The notes: generated from the sequence alone by a model not told the origin. A DNA stretch of 64,000 nucleotides from Clostridiales bacterium (GCA_022785125.1 JALFRA010000007.1:186001-250000); one strand, 5' to 3'. Numbered from the stretch's first letter, positions 33,955 through 43,616 are shown. Translations and numbers: made by a program.

Positions 33955-36236
33955 ATCTGAAATTCGTCAATCAGGCCATCCCCAAGCTGGACGGCGCCGC
34001 CCTCACCGGCGGCAAGGGCGTGTACACCGAGGACATGGTGCCCCGTGACTGCCTGGTGGTGCAGGTGCTCCGCAGCCCCCACGCCCACGCCCGCATCAAG
34101 TCCATCCGCAAGGATGCCGCCAGCCGGGTGCCTGGCATTTCCTGCATCCTGACCTGGGAGGACGTGCCCCAGATCCGCTACACCCTGGCCGGCCAGTCCT
34201 ACCCGGAGCCCTCCCCCTACGACCGCTACATCCTGGAGCGCACCGTCCGCTATGTGGGCGACCCGGTGGCCATCGTGGCCGGCCGGGACAAGGATTGCGT
34301 GGCCAAGGCCATGGGCATGATCCAGGTGAAGTATGACATTCTGGAGCCGGTGCTGGACTTTGAGACCGCTCTGGACAACCCCATTATCGTCCATTCGGAG
34401 GAGGACTACTTCCATCACTTCGACATCGGCGGCGACCAGAAGCGCAACCTGGTGTCCAGCGGCTGCGATTCTGACGGCGACGTGGATGCCGCCATGGCCG
34501 CCTGCGACGTGGTGGTGGAGGGTACCTACTACACCAAGGCCAACGCCCAGGCCATGATGGAGACCTTCCGCACCTACACCTATCTGGACCACAACCGGCG
34601 GCTCAACGTGGTGTCCTCCACCCAGGTGCCCTTCCACTGCCGCCGCACCATCGCCCATGCTCTGGGCCTGCCCAAGAACATGGTGCGGGTGGTGAAGCCC
34701 CGCATCGGCGGCGGCTTCGGGGCCAAGCAGACCCTGGTCAGCGAGCTCTTCCCCGCCCTGGTCACCCTGCGTACCGGCAAGCCCGCCAAGATCGTGTACA
34801 CCCGGAAGGAGTCCTTCCAGGCCTCCAACAGCCGCCACCAGATGCGGGTCCACGTCAAAGTGGGCGCCATGAAGGACGGCACCATCAAGGCGGTGGATAT
34901 GCACGCCCTGTCCAACGCCGGCGCCTACGGCGAGCACGCCTCCACCACCATCGGACTGGTGGGCCACAAGAGCATCCCCCTCTACGCCCGGCAGGCCGCC
35001 TTCCGCTTCTCCTGGGACGTGGTGTACACCAACACCATGGCCGCCGGCGCCTTCCGCGGTTACGGCGCCACCCAGGGCTGCTTTGCCATGGAGTCCGCCA
35101 TGAACGAGCTGGCGGAGAAGCTGAACATGGACCCCGCCCGGCTGCGGCTTATGAACCTGCCCCATATGGGGGAAACCATGGCCGCCTACTACAACGAGCC
35201 CCTCACCAGCTGCAAGCTGCCCCAGTGCATGGAGCGGGGCATGGAGATGATCGGCTGGAAGGAGAAATACCCCTGCGTCAAGGTGGACGACCACCGTGTC
35301 CGGGGCGTGGGCATGGCGGTGACCATGCAGGGCTCCGGCATCTCTGCCATCGACACCGCGTCGGTGACCATCAAGCTCAACGACGACGGCTACTACACCC
35401 TGATGATCGGCGCCACCGACATGGGTACCGGCTGCGACACCATCCTGGCACAGATGGCCGCTGAGATTCTCAACTGCCCCATGGATCGCATCACCGTGGA
35501 CGGGGTGGATACCGACCACTCCCCCTTCGATACCGGCTCCTACGCCTCCAGCACCACCTACGTCACCGGCATGGCTGTGGTGAAGGCCTGCACCGAGCTC
35601 AACGAGAAGATCGCCGCCGAGGGGGCCCGCCGCCTGAACATCCACCCCGAGCGGGCGGAGTTTGACGGGAACAAGGTGTACGACCGCACCAATCCCGAGA
35701 CCTCCATCACCCTGGACAAGCTGGCCCAGGACCTGGTGGTGGGCGAGGGCACCCAGTGGCTCACCGCCAGCGCCAGCCACTGCAGCCCCACCTCTCCCCC
35801 GCCCTTCATGGCGGGCTTTGCCGAGGTGGAGGTGGATCTGGAGACCGGCGAGACCAAGGTTGTGGACTATGTAGGCGTGGTGGACTGCGGCACCGTCATC
35901 AACAAGAACCTGGCCCGGGTCCAGGCCGAGGGTGGCATCGCCCAGGGCATCGGCATGGCCCTGCTGGAGGACATCAACTACGACCCCAAGGGCCAGATGG
36001 TCAACTCCACCTTCATGACCTACAAGATCCCCAGCCGCACCGACCTGCCGGAGATCCGGGTGGAGTTTGAGGAGAGCTACGAGCCCAACGGCCCCTTCGG
36101 CGCCAAATCCATCGGCGAGGTGGTCATCAACACCCCCTCCCCCGCTATCGCCCAGGCGGTATACAACGCCACCGGCGTGCGGGTGCGCTCCCTGCCTATC
36201 ACCGCAGAGAAGATCCTCATGGGTATGGAACACTGA
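33951..36236 (+). CDS. Molybdenum hydroxylase large subunit (xanthine dehydrogenase family)
   Basis: 761 residues binding molybdopterin cytosine dinucleotide. Seen: GGGFGAKQ, GAFRGYGATQ, ATDMGTGCDTILAQ, AEGGIAQGIGMALLED and FGAKSIGEVVINTP, where the glutamate after GAKSIG is the catalytic base. Together with the two preceding subunits this is a three-subunit purine (xanthine-type) or related N-heterocycle hydroxylase; the exact substrate is open. Molybdenum cofactor and any selenium-insertion genes are not in the window. Confidence 0.92.
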   Translation: MNLKFVNQAIPKLDGAALTGGKGVYTEDMVPRDCLVVQVLRSPHAHARIKSIRKDAASRVPGISCILTWEDVPQIRYTLAGQSYPEPSPYDRYILERTVRYVGDPVAIVAGRDKDCVAKAMGMIQVKYDILEPVLDFETALDNPIIVHSEEDYFHHFDIGGDQKRNLVSSGCDSDGDVDAAMAACDVVVEGTYYTKANAQAMMETFRTYTYLDHNRRLNVVSSTQVPFHCRRTIAHALGLPKNMVRVVKPRIGGGFGAKQTLVSELFPALVTLRTGKPAKIVYTRKESFQASNSRHQMRVHVKVGAMKDGTIKAVDMHALSNAGAYGEHASTTIGLVGHKSIPLYARQAAFRFSWDVVYTNTMAAGAFRGYGATQGCFAMESAMNELAEKLNMDPARLRLMNLPHMGETMAAYYNEPLTSCKLPQCMERGMEMIGWKEKYPCVKVDDHRVRGVGMAVTMQGSGISAIDTASVTIKLNDDGYYTLMIGATDMGTGCDTILAQMAAEILNCPMDRITVDGVDTDHSPFDTGSYASSTTYVTGMAVVKACTELNEKIAAEGARRLNIHPERAEFDGNKVYDRTNPETSITLDKLAQDLVVGEGTQWLTASASHCSPTSPPPFMAGFAEVEVDLETGETKVVDYVGVVDCGTVINKNLARVQAEGGIAQGIGMALLEDINYDPKGQMVNSTFMTYKIPSRTDLPEIRVEFEESYEPNGPFGAKSIGEVVINTPSPAIAQAVYNATGVRVRSLPITAEKILMGMEH

Positions 36237-36247
36237 ACCAAAGACGC

Positions 36248-36287
36248 AAAAAACCGCTGCAATCCTTATGGGATTGCAGCGGTTTTT
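36248..36287. terminator. Strong bidirectional terminator
   Basis: AAAAAACCGCTGCAATCC / GGATTGCAGCGGTTTTT with a TTATG loop; between the hydroxylase operon and a converging lipoprotein gene. Confidence 0.93.
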
Positions 36288-36296
36288 CTGTTGTAC

Positions 36297-36800
36297 TCAA
36301 TGCACGGCGATGGACTGGGCAATGTCTTCAAAGTCGTTGTCATAGTCGCCGGAGACGCTGGTAAAGGTGATCACATCCGTAAAGTTTTTGCCGAACAGAT
36401 AATACTGGGTACCCACCATCTCCACTCCGTTCAGATCGACGTCATAGGAGCAGATGATGGCGTCAACACCGTCCACCTTGGTTTTCTCAAAGGACCGCAT
36501 CCCATTGTAACCGTTGAAGGAGGTGCTGTAATAGTTGTCGATCCTGTCGGCATCGTAGTTACCAATGCTATCCGCTCCGCTTTTTAGGATGTTGATATTG
36601 TCGGTCCGCTCCGGGTAGTCAGGGCAGTAGATGATGGGGAAGGAACCGCTCTCGTCCACCTCATAGCCCTCCGGCAGCTCTATGGACACATGGTCATAGG
36701 TGTAGATATTTCCCACAAGGCCGTCACCGCCGGAGCAGCCCGCCAGCGCCACCAGGCACACCAGCATGGCAGCTACCACACACATGGTACGTCGTTTCAT
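36297..36800 (-). CDS. Small lipoprotein of unknown function
   Basis: 167 residues with a lipoprotein signal peptide (LVCLVALAGC, lipid on C22). The mature part (YTYDHVSIELPEGYEVDESG ... DVITFTSVSGDYDNDFEDIA) resembles PsbP/DUF4367-like folds often exported by Clostridia. Lower GC than neighbours. Monocistronic, with its own promoter. Confidence 0.8.
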   Translation of the reverse strand: MKRRTMCVVAAMLVCLVALAGCSGGDGLVGNIYTYDHVSIELPEGYEVDESGSFPIIYCPDYPERTDNINILKSGADSIGNYDADRIDNYYSTSFNGYNGMRSFEKTKVDGVDAIICSYDVDLNGVEMVGTQYYLFGKNFTDVITFTSVSGDYDNDFEDIAQSIAVH

Positions 36801-36843
36801 TGGTATCTCCCCTTTTTCTCTTTCTGGGTCCTCTCTGGCTGTT

Positions 36844-36872
36844 ATGATACAACATTTTCCAATTCAAAGCAA
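36844..36872 (-). promoter_or_regulatory. Sigma-A promoter of the lipoprotein gene
   Basis: On the - strand TTGCTT, 17-nt spacer, TATCAT. Confidence 0.6.
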
Positions 36873-36900
36873 GACATACCGCCCATCCTCCTGCTTTTTC

Positions 36901-38379
36901 TTACAGAATGATACAGATCAGCCCGCCGGAGCCCTCGTTGATGATGCGCTGGAGGGTCTCCTGTAATTTCGAGCGGGCGTCCTCCGGCATCCGCTTGAGC
37001 TTGCCGTTGAGGTCCTCGCTGACCAGCTCGTGGAAGGACTTGCCGAAGATGTTGGACTGCCAGATGGCCTTGGTGTCCCCCTCGAATTCCTGAAGCAGGA
37101 AGTTGACCATCTCCTCGCTCTGCTTCTCGTTGCCCACGATGGGAGAGACTTCGGTCTCGATGTCGGCCCGGATCATATGGATGGAGGGGGCCGAGGCCTT
37201 GAGGCGTACCCCGTACCGGCCTCCCTGCCGGACGATCTCCGGCTCCTCCAGCACCAGCTCGTCGGTGCCGGGCACCACAATGCCGTAGCCGGTGGTCCGT
37301 ACCTCCTCCAAAGCGCCCGCCACCTTGTCATACTCGGCCTTGATCCGGGACAGGCGGCTCAAAAGTTCCAGCAGGTCCCCGTCGTCGTGGATGGTGAAGC
37401 CGGACTGCTGGGACAGGGTATCGTAGAACAGGCTCCGGGGCAGTTCCAGGTCGGCAGCGGCCAGACCGGTGCCCAGATTCATGGTGGTGACCTGGGCACG
37501 GCTCACCGTGTCGCACTCCCCCATGGCGGCTACCGTGCTCTCCACGTCCCGGATGCGGCGCATCCCCTTGGCGCTCTCCCGGATAGCGGCGTACAGGCCG
37601 TGTTTGATAGGGTGGTCCCAGGGCAGGGCATCCACCCAGGGGGGCAGGAACAGGTCCAGCTCCTTCACCGGGAACTCGTACAGCACCCCCTTGATGATGC
37701 CGGTCACCGCCTCCTCCTCCAGCTCCAGGCAGTTGACGCACACGCAGGTCACGTCGTACCGGGAGGCGATGTCCGCCCGGATGGCCTGGGCCCGCTCCGA
37801 CCGGGGCTGGGCGGAGTTGAGCACCACCAGGAAGGGCTTGCCCAGCTCCTTCAGCTCGGTGATGACCCGCTCCTCCGCCTCCAGGTAGTCCTCCCGTGGA
37901 ATGTCGGTGACGGTGCCGTCGGTGGTGAGCACAATGCCGATGGTGGAATGCTCGGCAATGACCTTCCGGGTGCCGATCTCGGCGGCCTCCGTCATGGGGA
38001 TGGGCTCGGGGAACCAGGGTGTGGTCACCATCCGGGGCACATCGTCCTCCAGGGAGCCCACCGCCCCGGGCACCAGATAGCCCACGCAGTCGATGAGCCG
38101 TACCTTGAAGGTGGCCCCGCTGTCCATGGTGACCTCCACCGCCTCCTCGGGGACGAATTTTGGTTCGGCGGTCATGATGGTGCGGCCCGAGCCGCTCTGG
38201 GGCAGCTCATCCTTGGCCCGCTCCCGGCGGTAGACGTTCTCGATGCCCGGGATGACCATGGTCTCCATGAACCGCTTGATGAACGTGGATTTTCCAGTCC
38301 GCACCGGCCCCACCACGCCGATATAGATATCCCCCTCGGTCCGCAGGGCGATATCCTCATAGAGCTTGCGTTGTTCCAC
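36901..38379 (-). CDS. spoIVA: Stage IV sporulation protein A
   Basis: ATPase that polymerises around the forespore as the basement of the spore coat. 492 residues; Walker A GPVRTGKST at residues 24-32, VRLIDCVGYLVPGA as switch region, TDGTVTDIPREDY, and the conserved C-terminal end EGSGGLICIIL. GTG at 38379 is chosen because AAGGAGG is 8 nt upstream and the product then begins MEQRKLYEDIALRT, like MEKVDIFKDIAERT of B. subtilis; the TTG at 38385 is only 2 nt away. Works with SpoVM and SipL, both represented in this window. Confidence 0.97.
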   Translation of the reverse strand: MEQRKLYEDIALRTEGDIYIGVVGPVRTGKSTFIKRFMETMVIPGIENVYRRERAKDELPQSGSGRTIMTAEPKFVPEEAVEVTMDSGATFKVRLIDCVGYLVPGAVGSLEDDVPRMVTTPWFPEPIPMTEAAEIGTRKVIAEHSTIGIVLTTDGTVTDIPREDYLEAEERVITELKELGKPFLVVLNSAQPRSERAQAIRADIASRYDVTCVCVNCLELEEEAVTGIIKGVLYEFPVKELDLFLPPWVDALPWDHPIKHGLYAAIRESAKGMRRIRDVESTVAAMGECDTVSRAQVTTMNLGTGLAAADLELPRSLFYDTLSQQSGFTIHDDGDLLELLSRLSRIKAEYDKVAGALEEVRTTGYGIVVPGTDELVLEEPEIVRQGGRYGVRLKASAPSIHMIRADIETEVSPIVGNEKQSEEMVNFLLQEFEGDTKAIWQSNIFGKSFHELVSEDLNGKLKRMPEDARSKLQETLQRIINEGSGGLICIIL

Positions 38380-38424
38380 TGGCAATTCCTCCTTCGGCCA
38401 TGTTAAGCCGGCGTTTTCTCTACA

Positions 38425-38453
38425 TAGGTATGGGGATAAGCCGTGGAATATGC
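38425..38453 (-). promoter_or_regulatory. Sigma-E promoter of spoIVA
   Basis: On the - strand GCATATT, 14-nt spacer, CATACCTA: a very good -35 and good -10 for mother-cell sigma-E, as expected for spoIVA. Confidence 0.8.
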
Positions 38454-38480
38454 CTGGAGGCGGGTCCGCCGTGCAGACAG

Positions 38481-38510
38481 CAAAAGAGCGCGCCGAAGCG
38501 CGCTCTTTTG
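38481..38510 (-). terminator. Rho-independent terminator of the dipeptidase gene
   Basis: CAAAAGAGCGCG / CGCGCTCTTTTG, 12-bp stem, 6-nt loop. Confidence 0.9.
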
Positions 38511-38523
38511 GCAGAAACCTGGA

Positions 38524-40233
38524 TTACAGCTGGTTGGCGAAATCCATGGGGACGTAGGTCAGGCCGTCCTTGGCATAGCAGTAGTGGGTCAGCTCGATGT
38601 CGTCGCCGCCCGCCACCTTGCAGGTGTAGCTCTCCAGGGTGAGAGTGTAGGTGGTGGTGCCCTTGGTGAGGGTGACGGTGCTGTCGGCGCCGTTCCAGGT
38701 GACGGTATAGCCCTTGGCCTCGGCCACCTCACGCACCGGCACGTCGGCCAGGAAGGTTGTGGGAGTCTTGCCGGAGGCCAGGCCGGTGTTGTGCATCATG
38801 GTGGTGAGCAGCTTGGCGTACAGGTTATCGGACAGCTTCATCTCATGCTCGGCCATGTCAATGCCCAGCTGGGTGACGTAGGCGTCGCCGGCGGCCCGGC
38901 TCTCCTGGTACTTGGCCATGACGATGGGGGTCTGCTCCAGCATGGTCTGGTACATCAGGCCCTCCTGCAGCTTCCAGAAGTCCTTCACGCCCTGGCCGTA
39001 CAGGGTACGGTCCTGCTCGGCGATGGTGCAGATGCGCTTGAACATCCAGAAAGCACCGGCGGGATCATAGGTGTCCCCGTCCACCTTGTAGGCATCGGCG
39101 GTGTCGGTGATGCCGGAGAAGAAGGGAATGAACACGGAGTGCTCGGCGTTGCCCAGGGCCAGCCAGTCGATGGAGGAGCAGTGGGCGGGCCACTCGGGGA
39201 AGGTCTGGAGGATATGGATCTGGGAGGAGCGCTCGGTGCCGATGACACGATTCTCCTCCTGGCCGGGCAGGGTCACATCCAGGGGGGTGTCCTCATAGCG
39301 GCTGCGGTAGATGTCCATGACGGTGAGGACATTCACCTTCTCATCGGGGCTGTAGAACAGCGGATAGAAGGTGTTGGTGTCGTACTCGCCCACCTGGGAG
39401 GGGGCCAGGATCTTCATGCCCATCCAGTTACGCATATTGTTGTAGTCCTCGCGGGTATTGTTGGTGACGCTCTTGGCCAGATGGTAGAGCTCCCCCTCCT
39501 TCACCGCCAGACCCAGCTGGTCAATGAGGGCAAACAGGCCGTCGGAGTAGATGTAGCCATCCTCGGGGGTGGCCTTGGGGTCCACCAGGCCGATCATGTT
39601 CTGGTTGCCGAAGACCGCCACCTTGTCGTCGGGCATCTTCATGGCGCAGTACTGATGGCCGCCGTAGATCTCCACGATCCAGGCTTCCTTCTGGTCGGTG
39701 ATCATGACGGTGTTGCCCTCTTCGGAGCCGTACTGGTCCACATAGCCCAGCAGCACGTCCACGGCCTCACGGGCGTTGGTGGACACGGCGGCCACGGAAG
39801 CGGCCAGAATGGCCTCACGCAGGCCGGGCTCCACGAAGGGGTCGGCCTTCTCCCAGGCCTCGCAGGTGGAGGTGGACACGGTGGCGGAAATGCTCACGCC
39901 GTACTCATTGGTGCAGGAGCCGGGGTACATACCGTCGTCGCCCCGGGTGTAGTCAGGCACATAGGTGTACTTGTAGGTGGTATCCGGCAGAGGGATCTTG
40001 AAGCCGGTGGCGGTGTCCTCGATGCAGCGGCCGGGCACGTTCTCCACCCGGGGCTGCACCCGGAACATCTTGTTGTAGTCGCCCTGGCCCTGATCCTCGC
40101 TGCGGGCGATGAGATAGGTCCCCTGATCGCTGACGTCCTTGCCCACATAGACGCCGGTGCAGGCCAGCGCGCTGGTGCTCAGCAGCACAGTGCCCGCCAG
40201 CGCCGCGGACAGGATGCGAAAGGACTTTTTCAT
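38524..40233 (-). CDS. Secreted C69 family dipeptidase with a stalk-like C-terminal domain
   Basis: 569 residues. Signal peptide at residues 1-24 (ILSAALAGTVLLSTSALA), after which the mature protein begins with cysteine in CTGVYVGKDVSDQGTYLIAR. Peptidase family C69 enzymes are Ntn-hydrolases whose N-terminal cysteine is the nucleophile, so signal cleavage itself may activate the enzyme. EYGVSISATVS and MITDQKEAWIVEIYGGH are family features. The last about 75 residues (VPVREVAEAKGYTVTWNG onwards) are a copper-amine-oxidase-N-type domain common in exported clostridial proteins. ATG at 40233 lies about 12 nt from AAGGAG; an ATG at 40245 abuts the site and is less likely. Confidence 0.87.
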   Translation of the reverse strand: MKKSFRILSAALAGTVLLSTSALACTGVYVGKDVSDQGTYLIARSEDQGQGDYNKMFRVQPRVENVPGRCIEDTATGFKIPLPDTTYKYTYVPDYTRGDDGMYPGSCTNEYGVSISATVSTSTCEAWEKADPFVEPGLREAILAASVAAVSTNAREAVDVLLGYVDQYGSEEGNTVMITDQKEAWIVEIYGGHQYCAMKMPDDKVAVFGNQNMIGLVDPKATPEDGYIYSDGLFALIDQLGLAVKEGELYHLAKSVTNNTREDYNNMRNWMGMKILAPSQVGEYDTNTFYPLFYSPDEKVNVLTVMDIYRSRYEDTPLDVTLPGQEENRVIGTERSSQIHILQTFPEWPAHCSSIDWLALGNAEHSVFIPFFSGITDTADAYKVDGDTYDPAGAFWMFKRICTIAEQDRTLYGQGVKDFWKLQEGLMYQTMLEQTPIVMAKYQESRAAGDAYVTQLGIDMAEHEMKLSDNLYAKLLTTMMHNTGLASGKTPTTFLADVPVREVAEAKGYTVTWNGADSTVTLTKGTTTYTLTLESYTCKVAGGDDIELTHYCYAKDGLTYVPMDFANQL

Positions 40234-40394
40234 GGTCGTACACATCTCCTTATTTTGTGATTGTGGTACGGGGTCGCGGAAAAATGGCCTCCCTTCTCTC
40301 CAACGGATTCCGGATGTTTCCGGTCCTAAACAAATAGTTGCACAAAAGAAACGCTTTGTCAACGCAGTTAATTGTAAACTCCTCCAGTTCGTGA

Positions 40395-40437
40395 CAAAAA
40401 AGCGGGCGCTCCCACAAATTTTGTGAGAGCGCCCGCT
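40395..40437 (-). terminator. Rho-independent terminator of the fusion/fprA operon
   Basis: AGCGGGCGCTC...ACAAA / TTTGT...GAGCGCCCGCT long stem with an A run 40395-40400 as T tail on the - strand. Confidence 0.92.
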
Positions 40438-40442
40438 AGGGC

Positions 40443-41654
40443 TTACTGCATGGACTCCACAATGGCGTCGGCCAGGGCTTCCAGTTCAGCGGCCTTGTCG
40501 GCCAGGAGGGCGGAGGCGATGGACAGCCGGTCATTGAGAACGGTCATGTTCTTCAGCTCCTCATCCACGAACTTCTGCATCAGGTCGCCGGATTTGGGGG
40601 CCCAGGAACCGTTTTCCACGATGGCGAAGGTGCGGTTCTGGAGGTTGAGCCCCTTCAGGTGCATGAGATAGTCGTGCATCACGGGGTAGATGCCCAGGTT
40701 ATAGGTGACGCTGGCCAGCACGATGTGGCTCAGCCGGAAGGACTCGCTGACCAGGTAGGACACATGGGTGTTGGACACGTCGTACACCCACACGTTGGTG
40801 ACGCCCTTCTCGCACAGCCTGGCGGCCAGGGCCTGGGCGGCGGCCTCGGTGTTGCCGTACATGGAGGCGTAGGCGATCATGACGCCCTTCTCCTCCGGCT
40901 CGTAGCGGCTCCACTTGTCGTACTTGTCGATGAAGTAGCCCAGGTCCTTCCGCCATACGGGACCATGGAGGGGGCAGATGTACTTGATCTGGTCCAGAAT
41001 GCCGCCGGCCTTCTTCAGCAGCAGCTGGATGTGGGGGCCGTACTTGCCCACGATGTTGGTGAGGTAACGGCGGGCGTCGTCGATCCAGTCCCGGTCAAAG
41101 TTGACCTCGTCGGCGAACAGCTTGCCATCCAGGGCGCCGAAGGAACCGAAGGCGTCGGCGGAAAAGAGCACGCCGTTGGTGGTGTCGAAGGTGACCATGG
41201 CCTCGGGCCAGTGGACCATGGGGGCGGCCACGAAGGTGACGGTGTGCTTGCCGAAGGTCTGGGTGTCCCCCTCCTTCACCTCGATGAGCTCATGGCCGTC
41301 GATCTGGAAGCCGAACTGGCGCATGAAGAGGAAGGACTTCTCGGTGGAGATCACCTTCACATCGGGCCAGCGCAGCAGGATCTCCTCGATGGAGGCTCCG
41401 TGGTCAGGCTCCATGTGGTTGATGACCAGGTAGTCCAGGGGCCGCTCCCCCAGCAGATGCTCCACGTTCTCCAGCAGCTGGCGGCAGGCGGACCAGTCCA
41501 CGGTGTCGAAGAGGACGGTCTTTTCGTCCAGCAGCAGATAGGCGTTGTAGCTGACGCCCCGGGGAATGGGATGGATGTTTTCAAACAGGTGGAGCCGGTG
41601 GTCGTTGGCCCCCACCCAGTACAGATCTTCCGTCACATTGCGGACACAATACAT
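40443..41654 (-). CDS. fprA: Flavodiiron protein FprA
   Basis: 403 residues. The N-terminal metallo-beta-lactamase-like domain holds the diiron ligands HMEPDH (HxExDH), H in MVHWPEAM, D in FSADAFGSF and H in CPLHGPVW. The C-terminal flavodoxin domain (MIAYASMYGNTEAAAQAL onwards) binds FMN. Such proteins reduce O2 to water, or NO to N2O, with electrons from rubredoxin. It lies 19 nt after a gene whose product ends in a rubredoxin domain. No rubredoxin of its own is fused. Confidence 0.94.
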   Translation of the reverse strand: MYCVRNVTEDLYWVGANDHRLHLFENIHPIPRGVSYNAYLLLDEKTVLFDTVDWSACRQLLENVEHLLGERPLDYLVINHMEPDHGASIEEILLRWPDVKVISTEKSFLFMRQFGFQIDGHELIEVKEGDTQTFGKHTVTFVAAPMVHWPEAMVTFDTTNGVLFSADAFGSFGALDGKLFADEVNFDRDWIDDARRYLTNIVGKYGPHIQLLLKKAGGILDQIKYICPLHGPVWRKDLGYFIDKYDKWSRYEPEEKGVMIAYASMYGNTEAAAQALAARLCEKGVTNVWVYDVSNTHVSYLVSESFRLSHIVLASVTYNLGIYPVMHDYLMHLKGLNLQNRTFAIVENGSWAPKSGDLMQKFVDEELKNMTVLNDRLSIASALLADKAAELEALADAIVESMQ

Positions 41655-41673
41655 GGTATTCCCTCCTTCTTAC

Positions 41674-43584
41674 TCAGGCTTCAATGAACATGTCTTTCTT
41701 TTCCGCGCACTCGGGGCACACCCACTCCTCGGGCAGGTTTTCAAACAGGGTGCCGGGAGCCACCTCGGCGTCGGGGTCGCCCAGCTCGGGCACGTACTCG
41801 TAGCCGCAGCCGCCGCAGACGTACCGCTTGCCGATGGGCTCGGGCTTGGGAGGCGCAGGGCGCTTCATCTTCACCATGGGAGGCGCGGGCTGCTTCTCCC
41901 CGGTGTCCAGGGCGGCGGCCAGCAGGGGCAGGATCTCGTTGACATCGCCCACAATGCCGTAGTCGCAGTTCTTGAAGATGGGGGCGTTGCCGTTCTTGTT
42001 GATGGCCACGATGGTGGAGGCGTCCTTGATGCCCTTCAGGTGCTGGATGGCGCCGGAGATGCCGCAGGCGATGTACAGGTTGCCCTTGAACTTCTGGCCG
42101 GACATACCCACATACCGGTCCAGGGGCACATACTTCAGGGTCTCGGCCACCGGGCGGGAGGAGCCAATGGCGGCGCCGGCGGCGCGGGCCAGGTTCTCAA
42201 TGAGCTTCATGTTCTTCTTGTCCCCGATGCCCTGACCGGCGGATACCACACGCTCGGCCTGGCTGATGGGAGTATCCATGGGGATGCCCACGGTAAAGTC
42301 ATGGCCGTCCTTCTTCAGGTGCTCCACCAGAGCATTGACCTGGTCGGCGGCACTCCCCTCCTTCAGCAGGATGCGCTTGCGCACGCCGGTGACGGGCGCG
42401 GGCTTCTTGGGCCGGCTGGAGGAGCCACCCTCGCTCTTGGGGGGCTTGCCCATGATGGCGGCGGAGATGACCACCCGCTGGATCTCGTTGGTGCCCTCGT
42501 AGATGGTGGTGATCTTGGCGTCCCGGTACATCCGCTCCACGTCCATACCCTTGAGGAAACCGGTGCCGCCGAAGATCTGGACGGCGTCGTTGGTGACCTC
42601 CAGGGCAATGTCGGAGGCATACATCTTGGCCATGGCGGACTCGGTGCCGTAGGGCTCATGATGTTCCTTCAGGTCGGCGGCAGAGTAGACCAGCAGCCGG
42701 GCGCAGCGGAGTTTGGTGGCCATGTCGGCCAGCTTGAAGCCGATGGACTGGTTGAAGCCGATGGGCTTGCCGAACTGGACCCGCTCCTTGGCGTACTCCA
42801 CGGCGGCCTCATAGGCCCCCTGGGCGATGCCCAGGGCCTGAGCCGCGATGCCGATGCGCCCGCCGTCCAGGGTGGACATGGCGATCTTGAAGCCCTGGCC
42901 CTCCTTGCCCAGCAGGTTCTCCTTGGGCACCTTCACATCGTTGAAGATCAGCTCGGCGGTGGAGGAGGAACGAATGCCCATCTTGTCGTAGTGATCGCCG
43001 AAGGTGAAGCCCTCCCAGCCCTTCTCCACGATGAAGGCGGAAATGCCCCGGGTGCCGATGTCGGGGGTGGTCACCGCAAAGACTACATAGGTGTCCGCTT
43101 TAGGAGCGTTGGTGATGAAGATCTTTCCGCCGTTGAGGAGCCAGTGGTCCCCCTTGTCCACAGCGGTGGTCTCGGTGCCGCCGGCGTCGGAACCGGCATT
43201 GGGCTCGGTGAGGCCGAAAGCGCCGATCTTCTCACCCTTGGCCAGAGGCACCAGATACTTCTGCTTCTGCTCCTCGGTGCCGTAGGCGAAGATGGGCCAG
43301 GAGCCCAGGGACACATGGGCCGACAGGATAACGCCGGTGCCGCCGTCCACCCGGGACAGCTCCTCTACCGCAATGGCGTAACTCAGGGCGTCCAATCCTG
43401 CGCCGCCGTACTCCTTGGGATAAGGGATGCCCATCAGCCCCAGCTTCCCCAGCTTTTTGATGGCCTCATCGGGGAACAGATTCTCCTTGTCCATCAGGAA
43501 TGCCTGGGGTTTCACCTCCGCCTCGGCGAAGGCCCGGATCTGGGCCCGCAGGGCCTCGTGTTGCTCCGTGGTCTTGAACAGCAT
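41674..43584 (-). CDS. Acyl-CoA dehydrogenase - ETF-alpha FAD domain - rubredoxin fusion
   Basis: 636 residues in three parts. Residues 1 to about 380 are an acyl-CoA dehydrogenase (GLTEPNAGSDAGG, DGGRIGIAAQALGIAQGA, and the base in IYEGTNEIQR). After a Ser/Lys/Pro linker, about 400-555 match the C-terminal FAD domain of ETF-alpha (ERVVSAGQGIGDKKN, AAIGSSRPVAE, LYIACGISGAIQHLKGIKD, AINKNGNAPIF). After a Pro-rich hinge the last about 50 residues are a rubredoxin (VCGGCGYEY and CPECAEKKDMF). The ETF-beta partner and ETF-alpha domain I are absent. Electrons from acyl-CoA could pass FAD to FAD to Fe(Cys)4 and then to FprA, coded next. The substrate chain length is unknown. Confidence 0.92.
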   Translation of the reverse strand: MLFKTTEQHEALRAQIRAFAEAEVKPQAFLMDKENLFPDEAIKKLGKLGLMGIPYPKEYGGAGLDALSYAIAVEELSRVDGGTGVILSAHVSLGSWPIFAYGTEEQKQKYLVPLAKGEKIGAFGLTEPNAGSDAGGTETTAVDKGDHWLLNGGKIFITNAPKADTYVVFAVTTPDIGTRGISAFIVEKGWEGFTFGDHYDKMGIRSSSTAELIFNDVKVPKENLLGKEGQGFKIAMSTLDGGRIGIAAQALGIAQGAYEAAVEYAKERVQFGKPIGFNQSIGFKLADMATKLRCARLLVYSAADLKEHHEPYGTESAMAKMYASDIALEVTNDAVQIFGGTGFLKGMDVERMYRDAKITTIYEGTNEIQRVVISAAIMGKPPKSEGGSSSRPKKPAPVTGVRKRILLKEGSAADQVNALVEHLKKDGHDFTVGIPMDTPISQAERVVSAGQGIGDKKNMKLIENLARAAGAAIGSSRPVAETLKYVPLDRYVGMSGQKFKGNLYIACGISGAIQHLKGIKDASTIVAINKNGNAPIFKNCDYGIVGDVNEILPLLAAALDTGEKQPAPPMVKMKRPAPPKPEPIGKRYVCGGCGYEYVPELGDPDAEVAPGTLFENLPEEWVCPECAEKKDMFIEA

Positions 43585-43616
43585 GGTGTCGTCCTCCTTG
43601 TCTTTATTTTAAATCA

